A stretch of DNA of 64,000 bases from VRUE01 sp963703175 (GCA_963703175.1 OY969794.1:1302001-1366000); one strand, 5' to 3'. Positions 23,603-32,965 are shown, counted from the first letter of the stretch. Program-made: numbers and translations. The notes: a model not told the origin generated them from the letters alone.

Positions 23603-26600
23603 CGCCCCGCCCCCCGGTTAGAGCGCCTACAGCGCGCAGCGCTCTTGCCAATGCCCTTTGCCTTTCGCTCGAGCCGGGCTGCGCTGCGCCGCAGGCGCTT
23701 TGCCTGGGCGCCAGAGGCGCTTTGCCCCGCTTCGCTTCGCAGCTGCTTTGCCGCGCGGGAGAGCTTGGCGGCGCGTTTGGCCGCACTTGCGCAATCGTGC
23801 CTTGGCTTGAGGTCCCCGGCACCTTTGAAACCGGCGCTTGCCGGGGTCGGGTCATTCGGCGCCGCCGGCGGGCTCTGGCAAGCGTCGCCGATACAGGGGG
23901 TCGGCTGGCTTGGGGTGGGGAAGCCACCGCCGATGCGGGCGTCATAGATATCGATGCCGCTGGGGTCTTGGGGGTCGATGCTGGCGGCGGTTTCAAAGAA
24001 GACGTCAGAGCCGTTTGGGGAGGCGTCCATAAAGGCAGAGCTCTTGGGGCTTTGCCCGGTCGAGATCAGGCTGAGGCAGCCGGCGGGCTTTTGGCAATCG
24101 CCTGAGCCCTGCGCCTCCCACTCATAGACGTCTTGGCGGCCGTTGGTGTCCTCTGGCACCAGCGCGTCAAAGGCGTTAAAGAAGAGCCGGTTGCCGTCAT
24201 CAGAGAGGACGTGGGAGGAGTAAGAGCTCTCTTCTTCGGTGGTCAGCCAGGCGGCCGCCCCTCTTATACCGGTGGTGGTGGATTCCCCATCGAGTCCGTC
24301 GTTCACAGTGAAAGCTCTCCGCAGCGGTTGGCCAACCGGCCGCGCGCCGCTTGGGTTGCACGAGGGGCAGCTCAGCTGATCGCCCTCCGCGTCATAGATA
24401 TAGGCCTCCATGTCGGCTTTGCCGCTGAGCGCGTCGGTGTTGTCATAGCCGCTCAGGCTGCGGGTCGACTCAAAGGCGATGTGGCGCCCGTCGGGCGTCA
24501 CCCTGCTGGCGTGGAGCACCGGTACGGCATTGACGATGCTGGTTGAAGTATTGGTCTGTTCGACATCCAAAGCCGAGAGCGTCGCGATGAAGCTCACCGC
24601 GCCTTCGTGGTAGAGGTAGAGGTTGGGTTTCCCAGCAGTGGCACCGTCGAGCGCTTCCTGGGAGGCGAAGTAGATATAGGAGAGGTCTTCGCTGGCACCC
24701 GCCACCCCGTAGGTTTCGCCCGCGATCGTCGTTGTCGTTTCGCTGTCGACGTCGAACTCCTTCAGGCTGGCTTCGCCGAAGGTGAGGTTGCCTTCGGAGT
24801 AGAGCGCCTTTGAGCCGTCGGCGCTCGCGTTCCACCAGTGGGCATCGCCGGCGGAGACGGGAACGGTCGCTGCGCCGTCGAGGCGGACGTAGATCCGTCC
24901 TTGGTCGAGGATATCTCCAGCCGTCCAAAAGATCCGTGAGCCATCGGCGGAAACGGTGTTGTGGCGAGTGGGAGACTGTCCTTCTGGGTAAAATGAGCTT
25001 GCGCTGTGTGCCTGTCCGAGGGCGTTGGTTACTGCCGTGCTGGCGGTACCGTCCGGCAGGATGCTGACCAGGTGCAGCTCTCCCCCGCTGAAGTCATAGA
25101 GCTGCCTATGGAGGCCGCGACCGCCTTCTTCAGCCGAGGCGTCAGGCGTGAATTTGGCTCGCGCGGCGAAGACCGTGTGGGCGCCGTCGCGTGAGACGCC
25201 CTGAATTTCGGCGGCTTCGATCGCCCCGTAGCCGAAGGTGTTGGGGGTGGGCGTGAGCGGTTCGTTCACCGTGAGCGTTTCCAGGCTGCCGTCGGTGTTG
25301 TCGCGCCGGTAGAAGTTCATGTATCCGGCCTGGGCCTCGGAGGTGAGCGGCGCTTTGTTGAAGTCCTGAAACCAACCGCTTGAGAGGTCTTCGTTGAAGT
25401 ACTGGAAGTAGGGGTTGAATTCGATGAAGGGGACGAAGATCGGGTCAAAGATGGTCAGGCTCTGCGGGGCGTTGATCCCATGGGTTATCCAGCCACCTGC
25501 CCCGCGAGTCGCGAGGTACTGGTTTGAGTAATGGCCGGCTGGCTCATCGCCGAAGGAGAATTGCGAGGAGTAGGTGATCTTCTCGCCGTCTCGAGAGGCC
25601 TGGGTAAAGGCCGTGGCGGTGGCGGGGCCCAAGCTGGGCGCGGTGCGAATCTCGCCGCCGTTTTTGTCGATCGGGCTGACCATCTCATAGCCGCGGCAGT
25701 CGGGCAGGGTGGCGGCGGGGCCGGTGCGGAAGTCCTGGTTAGGGCAGTCGGTGTTCGCCTGCAGGTGGGCGTAGGTCGTGAAGAGGTGGTCGGGCCCTTC
25801 GCTGGTGCCGATCGAGTTGGTGGCGATGACCCGGTAGTGGTAGGTGCTGGCGGGCTGCAGGGCGCTGAGGAAGGCACTCACCGTGTGGTCGGCTTTGTCA
25901 GAGCCGACGCCGCTTTGGGTGCTGCTGTTGCCGTAGGCGGCGGTCGGGCCCCATTCGAATTTGTAGGTGGTGGGGGAGCCTTCTGGGTTGATCTGGGCGT
26001 TGAGTGAGGCCTCGGTGTAGGTGACCCCGCCTGCCCACTGCCCGACGATCACCGGCGGGCTCAGGGCTTTGAAGGTCTGATCTTCGCCATTTGAGCTCAC
26101 TTCGGGGTTCTTGGCGACAAGGCGGAAGTGGTAGGTCGCGCCGAGGGTGAGGCCGCTGATGTCGGCTTTGACCGCGACGGCGGAGGTCCCGGCGCCGATT
26201 TCGGCCGGGGTCAGGTCACAGGCCTGGCTTTGCCCGTAGGCGCTCGTCGTGCCGTATTCGAACTTGCATTCGCTCAGCAGGACCCCGTCGGGGTTGACCG
26301 TGCCGTTGAGCGTGGCGGCGGTCGGCGCGATCGCCGTCGCCGAGCCGGTGCTTACATCGGGGATCGTCGCCAGGGCACCGGCGAAGACTTCGAGGTTGGA
26401 ACTGCTGCTCGGGCGCGAGACGTAGACGTCGCCGCTACTGGCGCGCGCGGCGACGCCCTGGACGCTGCCGCTTGGAGGCCTGAAGCTGGAGACGCTGCTG
26501 ACGCTGGCCGCACCGGAGGCGTCGAACTCCTTGACCGTGGCGCCGGTCGCGGCGTAGACGTGGCCGCTGCCCGGATCGACGCTCACGGTCGTGTTGCCGC

Positions 26601-27483
26601 CCGGGGAGACGGTGTATTGGAGCGCGCCGGTCGAGCTGGCGAGCTTTGAGATCGGGCCTTGGTATTGGGCGGCGAAGAGAAAGCCCGCGGTCGCTCCGGC
26701 TCCGGCGGCGAGGGTGCAGGGCTGCGTGACGGTGCTGAAATTGGCCGGGTTGTCGGCGTTGACCGGCGGGTTGGCCACGGGGACGAACTTGTGGATGCCG
26801 CCGGTGTAGTCGCCGACGTAGACCGCGCCTGCCGGATCTACCGCGACACCGCAGGCTTCAGAGAAGGGTCCGGAGCTGGATTCGGTCAGCTGACCCAAGT
26901 ATTTGCCTTCGTCGGAGAAGATGTTGATCAGGTTGGGCGAGCTCTGGGTGACGTAGATGTCGCCGTCGGTGGCGGTGCCGGAGTTGTCGACGGCGATCTG
27001 CGATTCGTTGGCCGAGGCGAAGCCGAGACCGTTTTGAGGGGTCTGGTCGCAGTCGGCGGGCACCGTGGCGCATTCGCCGTTGCCTTTGCCGTCGATCGCG
27101 TTGGTGCCGAGGCCTGAGAAGTTGGCTGCCGTGCCGTCGGGGTTGTAGCGCTTGATCGAAGGGGTGCCGCCCGCGTCCATGACCAGGACGTCGCCGCTTG
27201 ACTGATCGATGGCGACCCCCCTGGCGCCGGAGAAGCTCGGCTGGGCGGCGGAGCCGAAGGCTTCTTTGAAGAGGTGGGTCTTGGTGGCTCCGGCAGAAGC
27301 GGCGAAGACGAGGACGGCGAGGACGGCGAGTGGCAGGGCGAGGCGCTTGAGCGCGGGCGCACTACTCCCTGCGGCGCTATGCGAAGGCCCACGGGTGGCG
27401 TCGGCTCCACGCAAGAAGCGGCCGAGGCCCTTGGCCCGGCGCTGGGTCGATCCCGCGGTCGATGCCTTCGCGTGGCTTCTCAC
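23599..27483 (-). CDS. Secreted NHL/beta-propeller protein with fibronectin-like repeats
   Basis: The 1294-residue exported protein has a hydrophobic signal near residues 48-65 (LALPLAVLAVLVFAASAGA). NHL-type repeats follow (SGARGVAIDQSSGDVLVMD, EACGVAVDPAGAVYVGD, GVAARASSGDVYV). Two fibronectin-like modules come next (ATLNGTVNPDGVLLSECKFEYG; ASLNAQINPEGSPTTYKFEWG), then a WD/TolB-like region with DGTAS, SADGSRIFWTAGD and SPNGSDVFFETA. The C-terminus is a basic coiled-coil (RHDCASAAKRAAKLSRAAKQ). GTG 27483 has AAGGAG upstream. Multi-domain exported proteins of this class are characteristic of Thermoleophilia; substrate unknown. Confidence 0.75.
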   Translation of the reverse strand: MRSHAKASTAGSTQRRAKGLGRFLRGADATRGPSHSAAGSSAPALKRLALPLAVLAVLVFAASAGATKTHLFKEAFGSAAQPSFSGARGVAIDQSSGDVLVMDAGGTPSIKRYNPDGTAANFSGLGTNAIDGKGNGECATVPADCDQTPQNGLGFASANESQIAVDNSGTATDGDIYVTQSSPNLINIFSDEGKYLGQLTESSSGPFSEACGVAVDPAGAVYVGDYTGGIHKFVPVANPPVNADNPANFSTVTQPCTLAAGAGATAGFLFAAQYQGPISKLASSTGALQYTVSPGGNTTVSVDPGSGHVYAATGATVKEFDASGAASVSSVSSFRPPSGSVQGVAARASSGDVYVSRPSSSSNLEVFAGALATIPDVSTGSATAIAPTAATLNGTVNPDGVLLSECKFEYGTTSAYGQSQACDLTPAEIGAGTSAVAVKADISGLTLGATYHFRLVAKNPEVSSNGEDQTFKALSPPVIVGQWAGGVTYTEASLNAQINPEGSPTTYKFEWGPTAAYGNSSTQSGVGSDKADHTVSAFLSALQPASTYHYRVIATNSIGTSEGPDHLFTTYAHLQANTDCPNQDFRTGPAATLPDCRGYEMVSPIDKNGGEIRTAPSLGPATATAFTQASRDGEKITYSSQFSFGDEPAGHYSNQYLATRGAGGWITHGINAPQSLTIFDPIFVPFIEFNPYFQYFNEDLSSGWFQDFNKAPLTSEAQAGYMNFYRRDNTDGSLETLTVNEPLTPTPNTFGYGAIEAAEIQGVSRDGAHTVFAARAKFTPDASAEEGGRGLHRQLYDFSGGELHLVSILPDGTASTAVTNALGQAHSASSFYPEGQSPTRHNTVSADGSRIFWTAGDILDQGRIYVRLDGAATVPVSAGDAHWWNASADGSKALYSEGNLTFGEASLKEFDVDSETTTTIAGETYGVAGASEDLSYIYFASQEALDGATAGKPNLYLYHEGAVSFIATLSALDVEQTNTSTSIVNAVPVLHASRVTPDGRHIAFESTRSLSGYDNTDALSGKADMEAYIYDAEGDQLSCPSCNPSGARPVGQPLRRAFTVNDGLDGESTTTGIRGAAAWLTTEEESSYSSHVLSDDGNRLFFNAFDALVPEDTNGRQDVYEWEAQGSGDCQKPAGCLSLISTGQSPKSSAFMDASPNGSDVFFETAASIDPQDPSGIDIYDARIGGGFPTPSQPTPCIGDACQSPPAAPNDPTPASAGFKGAGDLKPRHDCASAAKRAAKLSRAAKQLRSEAGQSASGAQAKRLRRSAARLERKAKGIGKSAARCRRSNRGAGR

Positions 27484-27598
27484 GTAGCTCTCTCCTTGTC
27501 CCTTGAGCCCCTCTGCCGGCCGCTTCCCTTTGCGGCTCCCGTCAGGCTCGGTTTTCCCTGTTGGTGCTTTCCCTGCCCGCCTAGACGAGCGTGTCGAG

Positions 27599-27627
27599 AC
27601 TGTAAACAGAGACCTTTATAAAGTCAA
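27599..27627 (-). promoter_or_regulatory. Housekeeping promoter of the NHL-protein operon
   Basis: On the minus strand: TTGACT (27627-27622), a 17-base spacer, TACAGT (27604-27599). The region is AT-rich relative to its surroundings. Transcription would start near 27592, leaving about a 110-base leader before GTG 27483. Confidence 0.62.
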
Positions 27628-27742
27628 GGACAACGTTTTTGTAGAAAAGCATGTTGTTCATACAAAGCGAAAAAGTCCTGCAAAGCGCGGACTAGCAATA
27701 GGTACTATCGGGGTAGACGGAGGTTCGGAGCGCGGCGGTTTG

Positions 27743-28309
27743 TCAGCCGCGGTCGGGGCGATCCGGATACAGCTCGTCGATCGTGACGAGAGCCCGGTAG
27801 GGAGCGGCAGCTACCGCTTCGATCGCTTTGCCGCCGCCCGCGAGGCGGTCGACGACGGCTACTACGGCGACGGGTTCAAGACCCTGCTCTTTGATCTTCT
27901 CGATCGCTTTTACGGTCGAGCCGCCGGTGGTGACGGTGTCCTCGACGACGAGTACCTTGTCGCCCTTCTGCACCGGGCCCTCGACCCAGCGCTGCAGGCC
28001 ATGCTGCTTGCGCTCACCGCGGACGAAGAAGCCGACCAACCCTTGGCCATCGGGAACGGCGAGGGCGGCACACGACGGGGGGATCGCTGCGGTCGCCGGA
28101 CCGCCGACTGCAGTAGCGGCGGCCTCGAGCGCGGCAGCCGCGATCAGCTCGCCGGCGGCGCGGAACCCAGCCGGCCGCAACAACGCCCGGCGCGCATCGA
28201 CGTAGTACTGCGCCTTCGTTCCGCTAGCTAGCGTCACCTCGCCGATCACTAACGAGTGCTCGCGCAGCTCGGCAATCAGAGTGCACTTAGCGGCCTCGAG
28301 GTCAGCCAC
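27743..28309 (-). CDS. pyrE: Orotate phosphoribosyltransferase
   Basis: Makes orotidine 5'-phosphate from orotate and PRPP in pyrimidine synthesis. The 188-residue protein carries SGTKAQYYVDARRALL (family: substrate region), FFVRGERKQHGLQRWVEGP with the catalytic-loop Lys/His, and the PRPP loop VLVVEDTVTTGGS. The usual GGLTMGADP-like turn is replaced by GGPATAAIPPS. GTG 28309 lies one base after the stop of the upstream L,D-transpeptidase gene, so the two are probably co-transcribed, an unusual partner for pyrE. Confidence 0.85.
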   Translation of the reverse strand: MADLEAAKCTLIAELREHSLVIGEVTLASGTKAQYYVDARRALLRPAGFRAAGELIAAAALEAAATAVGGPATAAIPPSCAALAVPDGQGLVGFFVRGERKQHGLQRWVEGPVQKGDKVLVVEDTVTTGGSTVKAIEKIKEQGLEPVAVVAVVDRLAGGGKAIEAVAAAPYRALVTIDELYPDRPDRG

Positions 28310-28310
28310 G

Positions 28311-29294
28311 TCAGAAAACGAAGATTGGCTCGCCGTAGTGGAGCTGTTCGTAGATGCGCGGCTGATCGGCGATGAAGGTGCGGACGCAGCCGTGGCTGGC
28401 GGCGTAGTTGGGCACTTCGGCGTAGCCGTGGACGGCGTAGCCGTTGTGCCAGTAGAAGGAGTAGTACATACCCTCCGCGTTGTAGCCGGGTTCTTGTCTA
28501 TAGAAGCTGTACTCGCCGGTAATCGTCGGGGTCGAGGGCTTGCCGGTCGAGACCGGATAGATCGCGAAGGGCTTGTCGCCTTTGGTGAGCACGAGCACCT
28601 GCTTGTCGAGAGGAACCTCGGCGTGCTCGCCGGCCTTGGTGTGCTTCACGTGGTAGCCGCCCCGCCCGCCGAAGACCCGCTGTACCAGGCCCTTGCCGGC
28701 GTGTTCGTTGCGCGTCATTCCGTTCACTTTGCGGTAGGCGAGCACCTCGCGCCCAGTGCGGCCGTTGAAGCAAGAGCCCCCTCCGGAGACGTAGCCCATC
28801 TTCGCCAGCGCCTTTTTGAAGCCCTTGACAACGCGGCCGCACTCGCCATTGCCGAGCGAGGGGAAGCTGACCTTCCAGCTCTTGCGCACCGTGCGGTCGC
28901 CGCGCAGCGAGCCGCTGGCCGGTACATGCGCGCTTGCCGCGTATTTGCCGTCTTTACGGATCAGGATCGAGGCTTTGAAGACGCCCGCGCCGCCGTTTCC
29001 GGGCTTGACGTGCGCATCCCGTTTAAATAGCTTGTGGCCGTCGAGGTAGAAGGTGACGTCGACCTTCTGGCCCGGCTCGAAAGGCTCGACGGTCCCGTAA
29101 ACGGGGATCGTCCCGTAGATCGGCGCCTTACCCCCCTTGAGTTTCCCAACGCTGATCTTCACCGTCGCCTGTTCGGGCGTCTGCGGTGCTTTCCCAGAGC
29201 TCGGCGGACCCCCAGTGGACTGCTTTGCGATAGCGGCCGCCGGAAGCGCCAACAGGGCGACTAGGGCAAGGACGAAGACGAGGCGGCGATTCAT
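28311..29294 (-). CDS. L,D-transpeptidase (YkuD family), secreted
   Basis: The 327-residue cell-wall enzyme has a signal peptide (LVFVLALVALLALPAAAIA). About residues 50-140 look like an Ig-like domain (KISVGKLKGGKAPIYG, KVDVTFYLDGHKLFKRD). A peptidoglycan-binding-like helical repeat follows (CGRVVKGFKKALAKMGY ... NGRTGREVLAYRK). The C-terminal YkuD domain has the active-site signature HGYAEVP ... SHGCVRTF. It would form 3-3 crosslinks in peptidoglycan. I chose ATG 29294 for the signal peptide; an in-frame start at 29384 would add 30 polar residues. Confidence 0.82.
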   Translation of the reverse strand: MNRRLVFVLALVALLALPAAAIAKQSTGGPPSSGKAPQTPEQATVKISVGKLKGGKAPIYGTIPVYGTVEPFEPGQKVDVTFYLDGHKLFKRDAHVKPGNGGAGVFKASILIRKDGKYAASAHVPASGSLRGDRTVRKSWKVSFPSLGNGECGRVVKGFKKALAKMGYVSGGGSCFNGRTGREVLAYRKVNGMTRNEHAGKGLVQRVFGGRGGYHVKHTKAGEHAEVPLDKQVLVLTKGDKPFAIYPVSTGKPSTPTITGEYSFYRQEPGYNAEGMYYSFYWHNGYAVHGYAEVPNYAASHGCVRTFIADQPRIYEQLHYGEPIFVF

Positions 29295-29387
29295 CGGCCC
29301 GGCATTCTTGCGGATGGGCCGGTTGGCCGATTTGTCACGACTTTGTAACAGCGCAGTCAATTGTCTGTAAAAGTTGTGGAACATGGC

Positions 29388-29415
29388 TTGAAATAGCCGT
29401 TTTCTCGGCTACTAT
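29388..29415 (+). promoter_or_regulatory. Strong housekeeping promoter for a candidate small RNA
   Basis: TTGAAA (29388-29393), 16-base spacer, TACTAT (29410-29415). No plus-strand gene follows before the terminator at 29573. Predicted start about 29422. Confidence 0.58.
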
Positions 29416-29421
29416 TGTCTG

Positions 29422-29605
29422 AGGGGCAAAGGCAGAGTTGAGGTGCAATTATCACGCGGCCTGCGGGGGTGACTCTCCGCCTTGCGACCTGTCTTCGCAC
29501 CTCGACGATCGCCACTCGCTGGTAGCCTTGTACGCGGTTATCAGTCGCTCGGGGATAACTCCCCTTCACCCAGAAACGGCCCGCTCGCGCGGGCCGTTTC
29601 TTTGC
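29422..29605 (+). ncRNA. Candidate structured small RNA, about 185 nt
   Basis: The stretch runs from a consensus promoter to a strong intrinsic terminator on the same strand and has no convincing reading frame. A 10-bp stem pairs GTTGAGGTGC (29437-29446) with GCACCTCGAC (29497-29506), one G-U pair. Inside it, GCGGGG/CTCCGC (29463-29468 with 29475-29480) closes a six-base loop. Downstream, GGGG/CCCC (29551-29564) forms another hairpin, which could compete with GGGG near the 5' end. Length and arrangement recall 6S-like or other regulatory RNAs, but I cannot assign a family. Confidence 0.48.
29573..29603 (+). terminator. Intrinsic terminator of the candidate small RNA
   Basis: A perfect 12-bp stem (GAAACGGCCCGC with 29589-29600), a TCGC loop and TTT directly after, on the plus strand. 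On the other strand the U-run is missing, so it points to plus-strand transcription. Confidence 0.76.
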
Positions 29606-29620
29606 TCTGACCCATCGCGC

Positions 29621-30337
29621 CTACTGGCCGATCAGGGCAACGGAGTTGTTCAGCATGTGCAGAATGATCCCGGGGACGATCGAGCCGGTTTTCTCGTAGA
29701 GCAGGGCGAGGACGAAGCCGAAGAAGATCAGCGGCGGCACGGCGCTGAGGCCGGTGAGCGCGTGCAGGGCGCCGAAGATCAGGCCGCTGAGCAGTGCCGC
29801 GGCAATCCGCGGCATCCGCGTGCGCAACCCGCCGAAAAGCATCCCCCGGAAACAGATCTCCTCGCTGACCGGGGCCGCAACGACGATCAGCAGGATCTGG
29901 ACCGGCAGCGCGCCAAACGATTCGGCGATGTCCTCTTGCTTGGGCGAGCCGAAAATCGCAGCGTAGACCCCGGCAAAGAGCAGGTAGGCGCCGATCGCAG
30001 CCAACATCCACTTCAGCGCCGAGGGGCTGAAACTGCGGATGCCGAGCCGGCGCAGCGCTTGGCCGACCGAGGCCTCTCCCCAGCGACTTGCGATCAGGAT
30101 CGGCACCAACAGGAAGCCGAGCGCGGTGGCGATCTGGACGACGACGTTGGCGCCGGTGCTGAGGTCGCCGTTGCCGGGGTTGTCGATGACCACCGCGGGC
30201 AGCCCCATCAGGATGCCCGCGCCCAGCGCGATGAACACGCCGCCGATCGCCATCTGCGGCCCCCAGCTAGCGTAGGGGAAGCGAAGGCCGCTTGCAGGCG
30301 TGACCTCGAGCCGCTCCACGGGTAGGTTTGCCTCCAT
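29621..30337 (-). CDS. CPBP-family intramembrane protease (CAAX/Abi type)
   Basis: The 238-residue protein has about six to seven hydrophobic helices and the three signatures of the family: EEICFRG (EExxxR), GLIFGALHAL (FxxxH) and HMLNNS (HxxxN). Such enzymes cut or modify membrane substrates; the substrate is unknown here. ATG 30337 overlaps the start codon of the divergent MscS-like gene (CATG). GTG 30316, with GGAGG about 11 bases upstream, is an alternative start. Confidence 0.8.
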   Translation of the reverse strand: MEANLPVERLEVTPASGLRFPYASWGPQMAIGGVFIALGAGILMGLPAVVIDNPGNGDLSTGANVVVQIATALGFLLVPILIASRWGEASVGQALRRLGIRSFSPSALKWMLAAIGAYLLFAGVYAAIFGSPKQEDIAESFGALPVQILLIVVAAPVSEEICFRGMLFGGLRTRMPRIAAALLSGLIFGALHALTGLSAVPPLIFFGFVLALLYEKTGSIVPGIILHMLNNSVALIGQ

Positions 30338-30752
30338 GACGCCGCCAGTTTCCCAGGTCTCGCGGTCCACCCGGACCCGCCTGCGCTTCCTGCGCCGGCT
30401 GCTGTTCCTGGTCGTCTTCCTCGTCCTCGTGGCGATCGCGCTGAGCCAGTTCACCGAGTTCAAGCGCATCGCCACGGGCATCCTCGCCTCGACCGCCGTG
30501 CTGGCCGCGATCATCGGCTTTGCCGCCCAGCACACGATCGCCAACATGGTCGCCGGTGTGCAGCTGGCGATCTCACAGCCGATCCGGATCGGCGACCGGA
30601 TCTCCTTCGAAGAAGTCGAGGGGCGCGTCCTTGACATCACCCTCTCCTACACCTACGTCGACCCCGGCGACGGCACCGCCATAGTCATCCCCAATCAGCT
30701 GCTGGTCGAGGGCGTCGTCCACAACCTCTCCACCGCTGACACGCAGGCTTGA
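30336..30752 (+). CDS. Short MscS-like membrane protein
   Basis: The 138-residue product has one N-terminal helix (LLFLVVFLVLVAIALSQF), then the pore-lining and linker region of MscS channels (AAIIGFAAQHTIANMVAGV, QLAISQPIRIGDRI) and the start of the beta domain (FEEVEGRVLDITLSYTYV ... VIPNQLLVEGVV). The C-terminal alpha/beta domain of full MscS (about 280 residues) is absent, so this is a minimal form. Start codons of this gene and the divergent protease share CATG; a GTG at 30300 would extend the protein by 12 residues. Confidence 0.66.
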   Translation: MTPPVSQVSRSTRTRLRFLRRLLFLVVFLVLVAIALSQFTEFKRIATGILASTAVLAAIIGFAAQHTIANMVAGVQLAISQPIRIGDRISFEEVEGRVLDITLSYTYVDPGDGTAIVIPNQLLVEGVVHNLSTADTQA

Positions 30753-30796
30753 GCACCGTCTGAGGCGGGGGTCCAGACCCCCAGTACGCTGTTCCG

Positions 30797-32965
30797 ATGA
30801 CGCAGCGCAATCGTCGCCGCCAGCGGCGCCGAGGGGGCGCTAGCGGCAAGTTCCTCTTTGTCGGCCTGGGCGTCGCCGCCCTACTCGCGATCACCACCGT
30901 CGGCGTCGTCTCATGGGTTCTCGACGTCGCTGCCAAGGCCCCCTCGCTCGCCACCTGCAAACCGATCGACAAGGGCGGCAACTCGACCATCTACGCCGGC
31001 GACGGCAGCAAGCTGGGGGTGATCGAGTCCGAAGAGGCGCGGGCGCCGATCTCGATCAAGCGCGTCCCGAAGAGCCTCCGGCGCGCAACGGTCGCGATTG
31101 AGGATGAGCGCTTCTACGAACACGGCGGCGTCGACCCCGAGGGCATCGTCCGCGCCGCGCTGAAGAACCTCGAAGCGGGTAAGACCGTCGAGGGCGGCTC
31201 GACGATCACTCAGCAGCTCGTCCGCAACCTCTGCATCTCCAACCCGAAGCGCAATCTCGAACGCAAGATCATCGAGGCGCAGCTGGCGATCGAGTACGCC
31301 GAACACCACTCGCGGCAACAGATCCTCAGCCAGTACCTCAACACCGCTTCCTACGGGACGATCAAGGGCGCCACCGCGGTAGGCGTTCAGGCCGCCTCGA
31401 AGATCTACTTCTCCAAGCCGGTCTGGAAGCTGAACCTGCAGCAGGCGGCACTACTCGCCGGCCTGCCGCAAGCGCCCACCGACTACAACCCGGTGCTCAA
31501 CCCGCGGGGCGCGCGCGAACGGCGCAACGTGGTACTGGCGAAGATGGCCCACCTCGGCTACATCTCGCCGCGACGCGCACGGCAAGGCCAACAGCGCGGC
31601 CTCGAGCTGAATCTCGACCAGGGCTACTTCGACAAGCACCAGCCCTACTTCTTCGACTACGTCGAGGACAAGCTGATCGAAACCTACGGGGTCGACACGG
31701 TGCGCAAGGGCGGCCTCAACGTCTACACGACGATCGACCCGCGGCTGCAGGAAGTCGGCCTGGAAGCGACGCGCTCCGCCCTCCCCTACGCCGAAGACCC
31801 CTCCTCGGCGCTGGTCTCGATCGACCCCCGCAACGGCCAGATCGAGGCGATGGTCTCCAGCAGCAACTACGAACAGAGCAAGTTCAACCTCGCCGCTCAG
31901 GGCCATCGCCAGCCCGGCTCGACCTTCAAGGCCTTCGTCCTGACCACCGCGATTAAGCAGGGAATCGACCCCTACTCGACCTACTACACCTCCAAACATC
32001 TCGACCTCGACCTGCCCAAGTGGGGCCACTGGGAAGTGAGCACCGCCGACGAGGGCTACCTGGGGAGGATCAACCTGCAGCAGGCGACCGTCGCCTCCGA
32101 CAACACGGTCTTCGCCCAGCTCGATCTCGATGTCGGTCCGCAGGCGGTGAAGGCGACCGCAAAGTCGATGGGGATTGAAAGCGAACTCGACGGCATCCCG
32201 GCCGAGGGGATCGGCGGCCTGCGGATCGGCGTCTCACCGCTGGAAATGGCCGACGCCTACGCAACCCTCGCCTCCGGCGGCATCCACCGCAACCCAATCG
32301 CGATCCGCCGCGTCGACTTTCCCAGCGGACGCAGCGATCGGCCCGAACGCCCCGACCCGCGCCGGGTCGTGCCCGAAGCAGTCGCCTATGAGGTCTGGCG
32401 CCTGCTGCACGACAACATCACCGAAGGCACCGGCACCGCCGCCTACACCGGCTGCGCTGGCCAGGGCGGCAAGACCGGGACGACCGACAACTTCACCGAC
32501 GCCTGGTTTGCCGGCATCCAGCCCAACCTGGCGACCGTGGTCTGGGTCGGCTACCCGCAGTCGAACGCGATCGAAATGACCAGCGTCCATGGAACGACCG
32601 TCTACGGCGGCACCTTCCCGGCCGAAATCTGGCACTCGCTCTATACCAACGCCGAAATCCCCTGCGAGGAATTCGACCAGCCGAAGACGCCGATCAGCTG
32701 GGCACCGTTCTACGGCCAGTTCACCGCGTCGGCGACGGCGAGCGGGAGCTCCGCCTCCGACGGATTCGAAGCGGAGGAAGGCGAAGAAAGCGAAGCGGAA
32801 AGGCTGGGGAAAGAAGCGACCGGCGGTTACGACCCCAATGCCTACGCGCCCGGCGCCGGCCAGGAGCCGACTCCGGTCCCGCCGTACGAACCGCCTCCAC
32901 CTCCCCCCAGCGCCCCACCCCCGAGTCCGCCGAGCGAAGAAGGCGGGGGCGCGGCGGGAAATTGA
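30797..32965 (+). CDS. Class A penicillin-binding protein (glycosyltransferase + transpeptidase)
   Basis: The 722-residue peptidoglycan synthase has a basic cytoplasmic tail and a helix at about 18-45. The GT51 domain has EDERFYEHGGVDPEGIVRA and GGSTITQQLVRNL. The transpeptidase domain has PGSTFK (SxxK), ASDN (SxN) and KTGTTDN. A proline/glutamate-rich tail (PPYEPPPPPPSAPPPSPP) ends the protein. TACGCT lies six bases upstream of the ATG, which suggests a leaderless message. The stop overlaps the next start (TTGA). Confidence 0.92.
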   Translation: MTQRNRRRQRRRGGASGKFLFVGLGVAALLAITTVGVVSWVLDVAAKAPSLATCKPIDKGGNSTIYAGDGSKLGVIESEEARAPISIKRVPKSLRRATVAIEDERFYEHGGVDPEGIVRAALKNLEAGKTVEGGSTITQQLVRNLCISNPKRNLERKIIEAQLAIEYAEHHSRQQILSQYLNTASYGTIKGATAVGVQAASKIYFSKPVWKLNLQQAALLAGLPQAPTDYNPVLNPRGARERRNVVLAKMAHLGYISPRRARQGQQRGLELNLDQGYFDKHQPYFFDYVEDKLIETYGVDTVRKGGLNVYTTIDPRLQEVGLEATRSALPYAEDPSSALVSIDPRNGQIEAMVSSSNYEQSKFNLAAQGHRQPGSTFKAFVLTTAIKQGIDPYSTYYTSKHLDLDLPKWGHWEVSTADEGYLGRINLQQATVASDNTVFAQLDLDVGPQAVKATAKSMGIESELDGIPAEGIGGLRIGVSPLEMADAYATLASGGIHRNPIAIRRVDFPSGRSDRPERPDPRRVVPEAVAYEVWRLLHDNITEGTGTAAYTGCAGQGGKTGTTDNFTDAWFAGIQPNLATVVWVGYPQSNAIEMTSVHGTTVYGGTFPAEIWHSLYTNAEIPCEEFDQPKTPISWAPFYGQFTASATASGSSASDGFEAEEGEESEAERLGKEATGGYDPNAYAPGAGQEPTPVPPYEPPPPPPSAPPPSPPSEEGGGAAGN

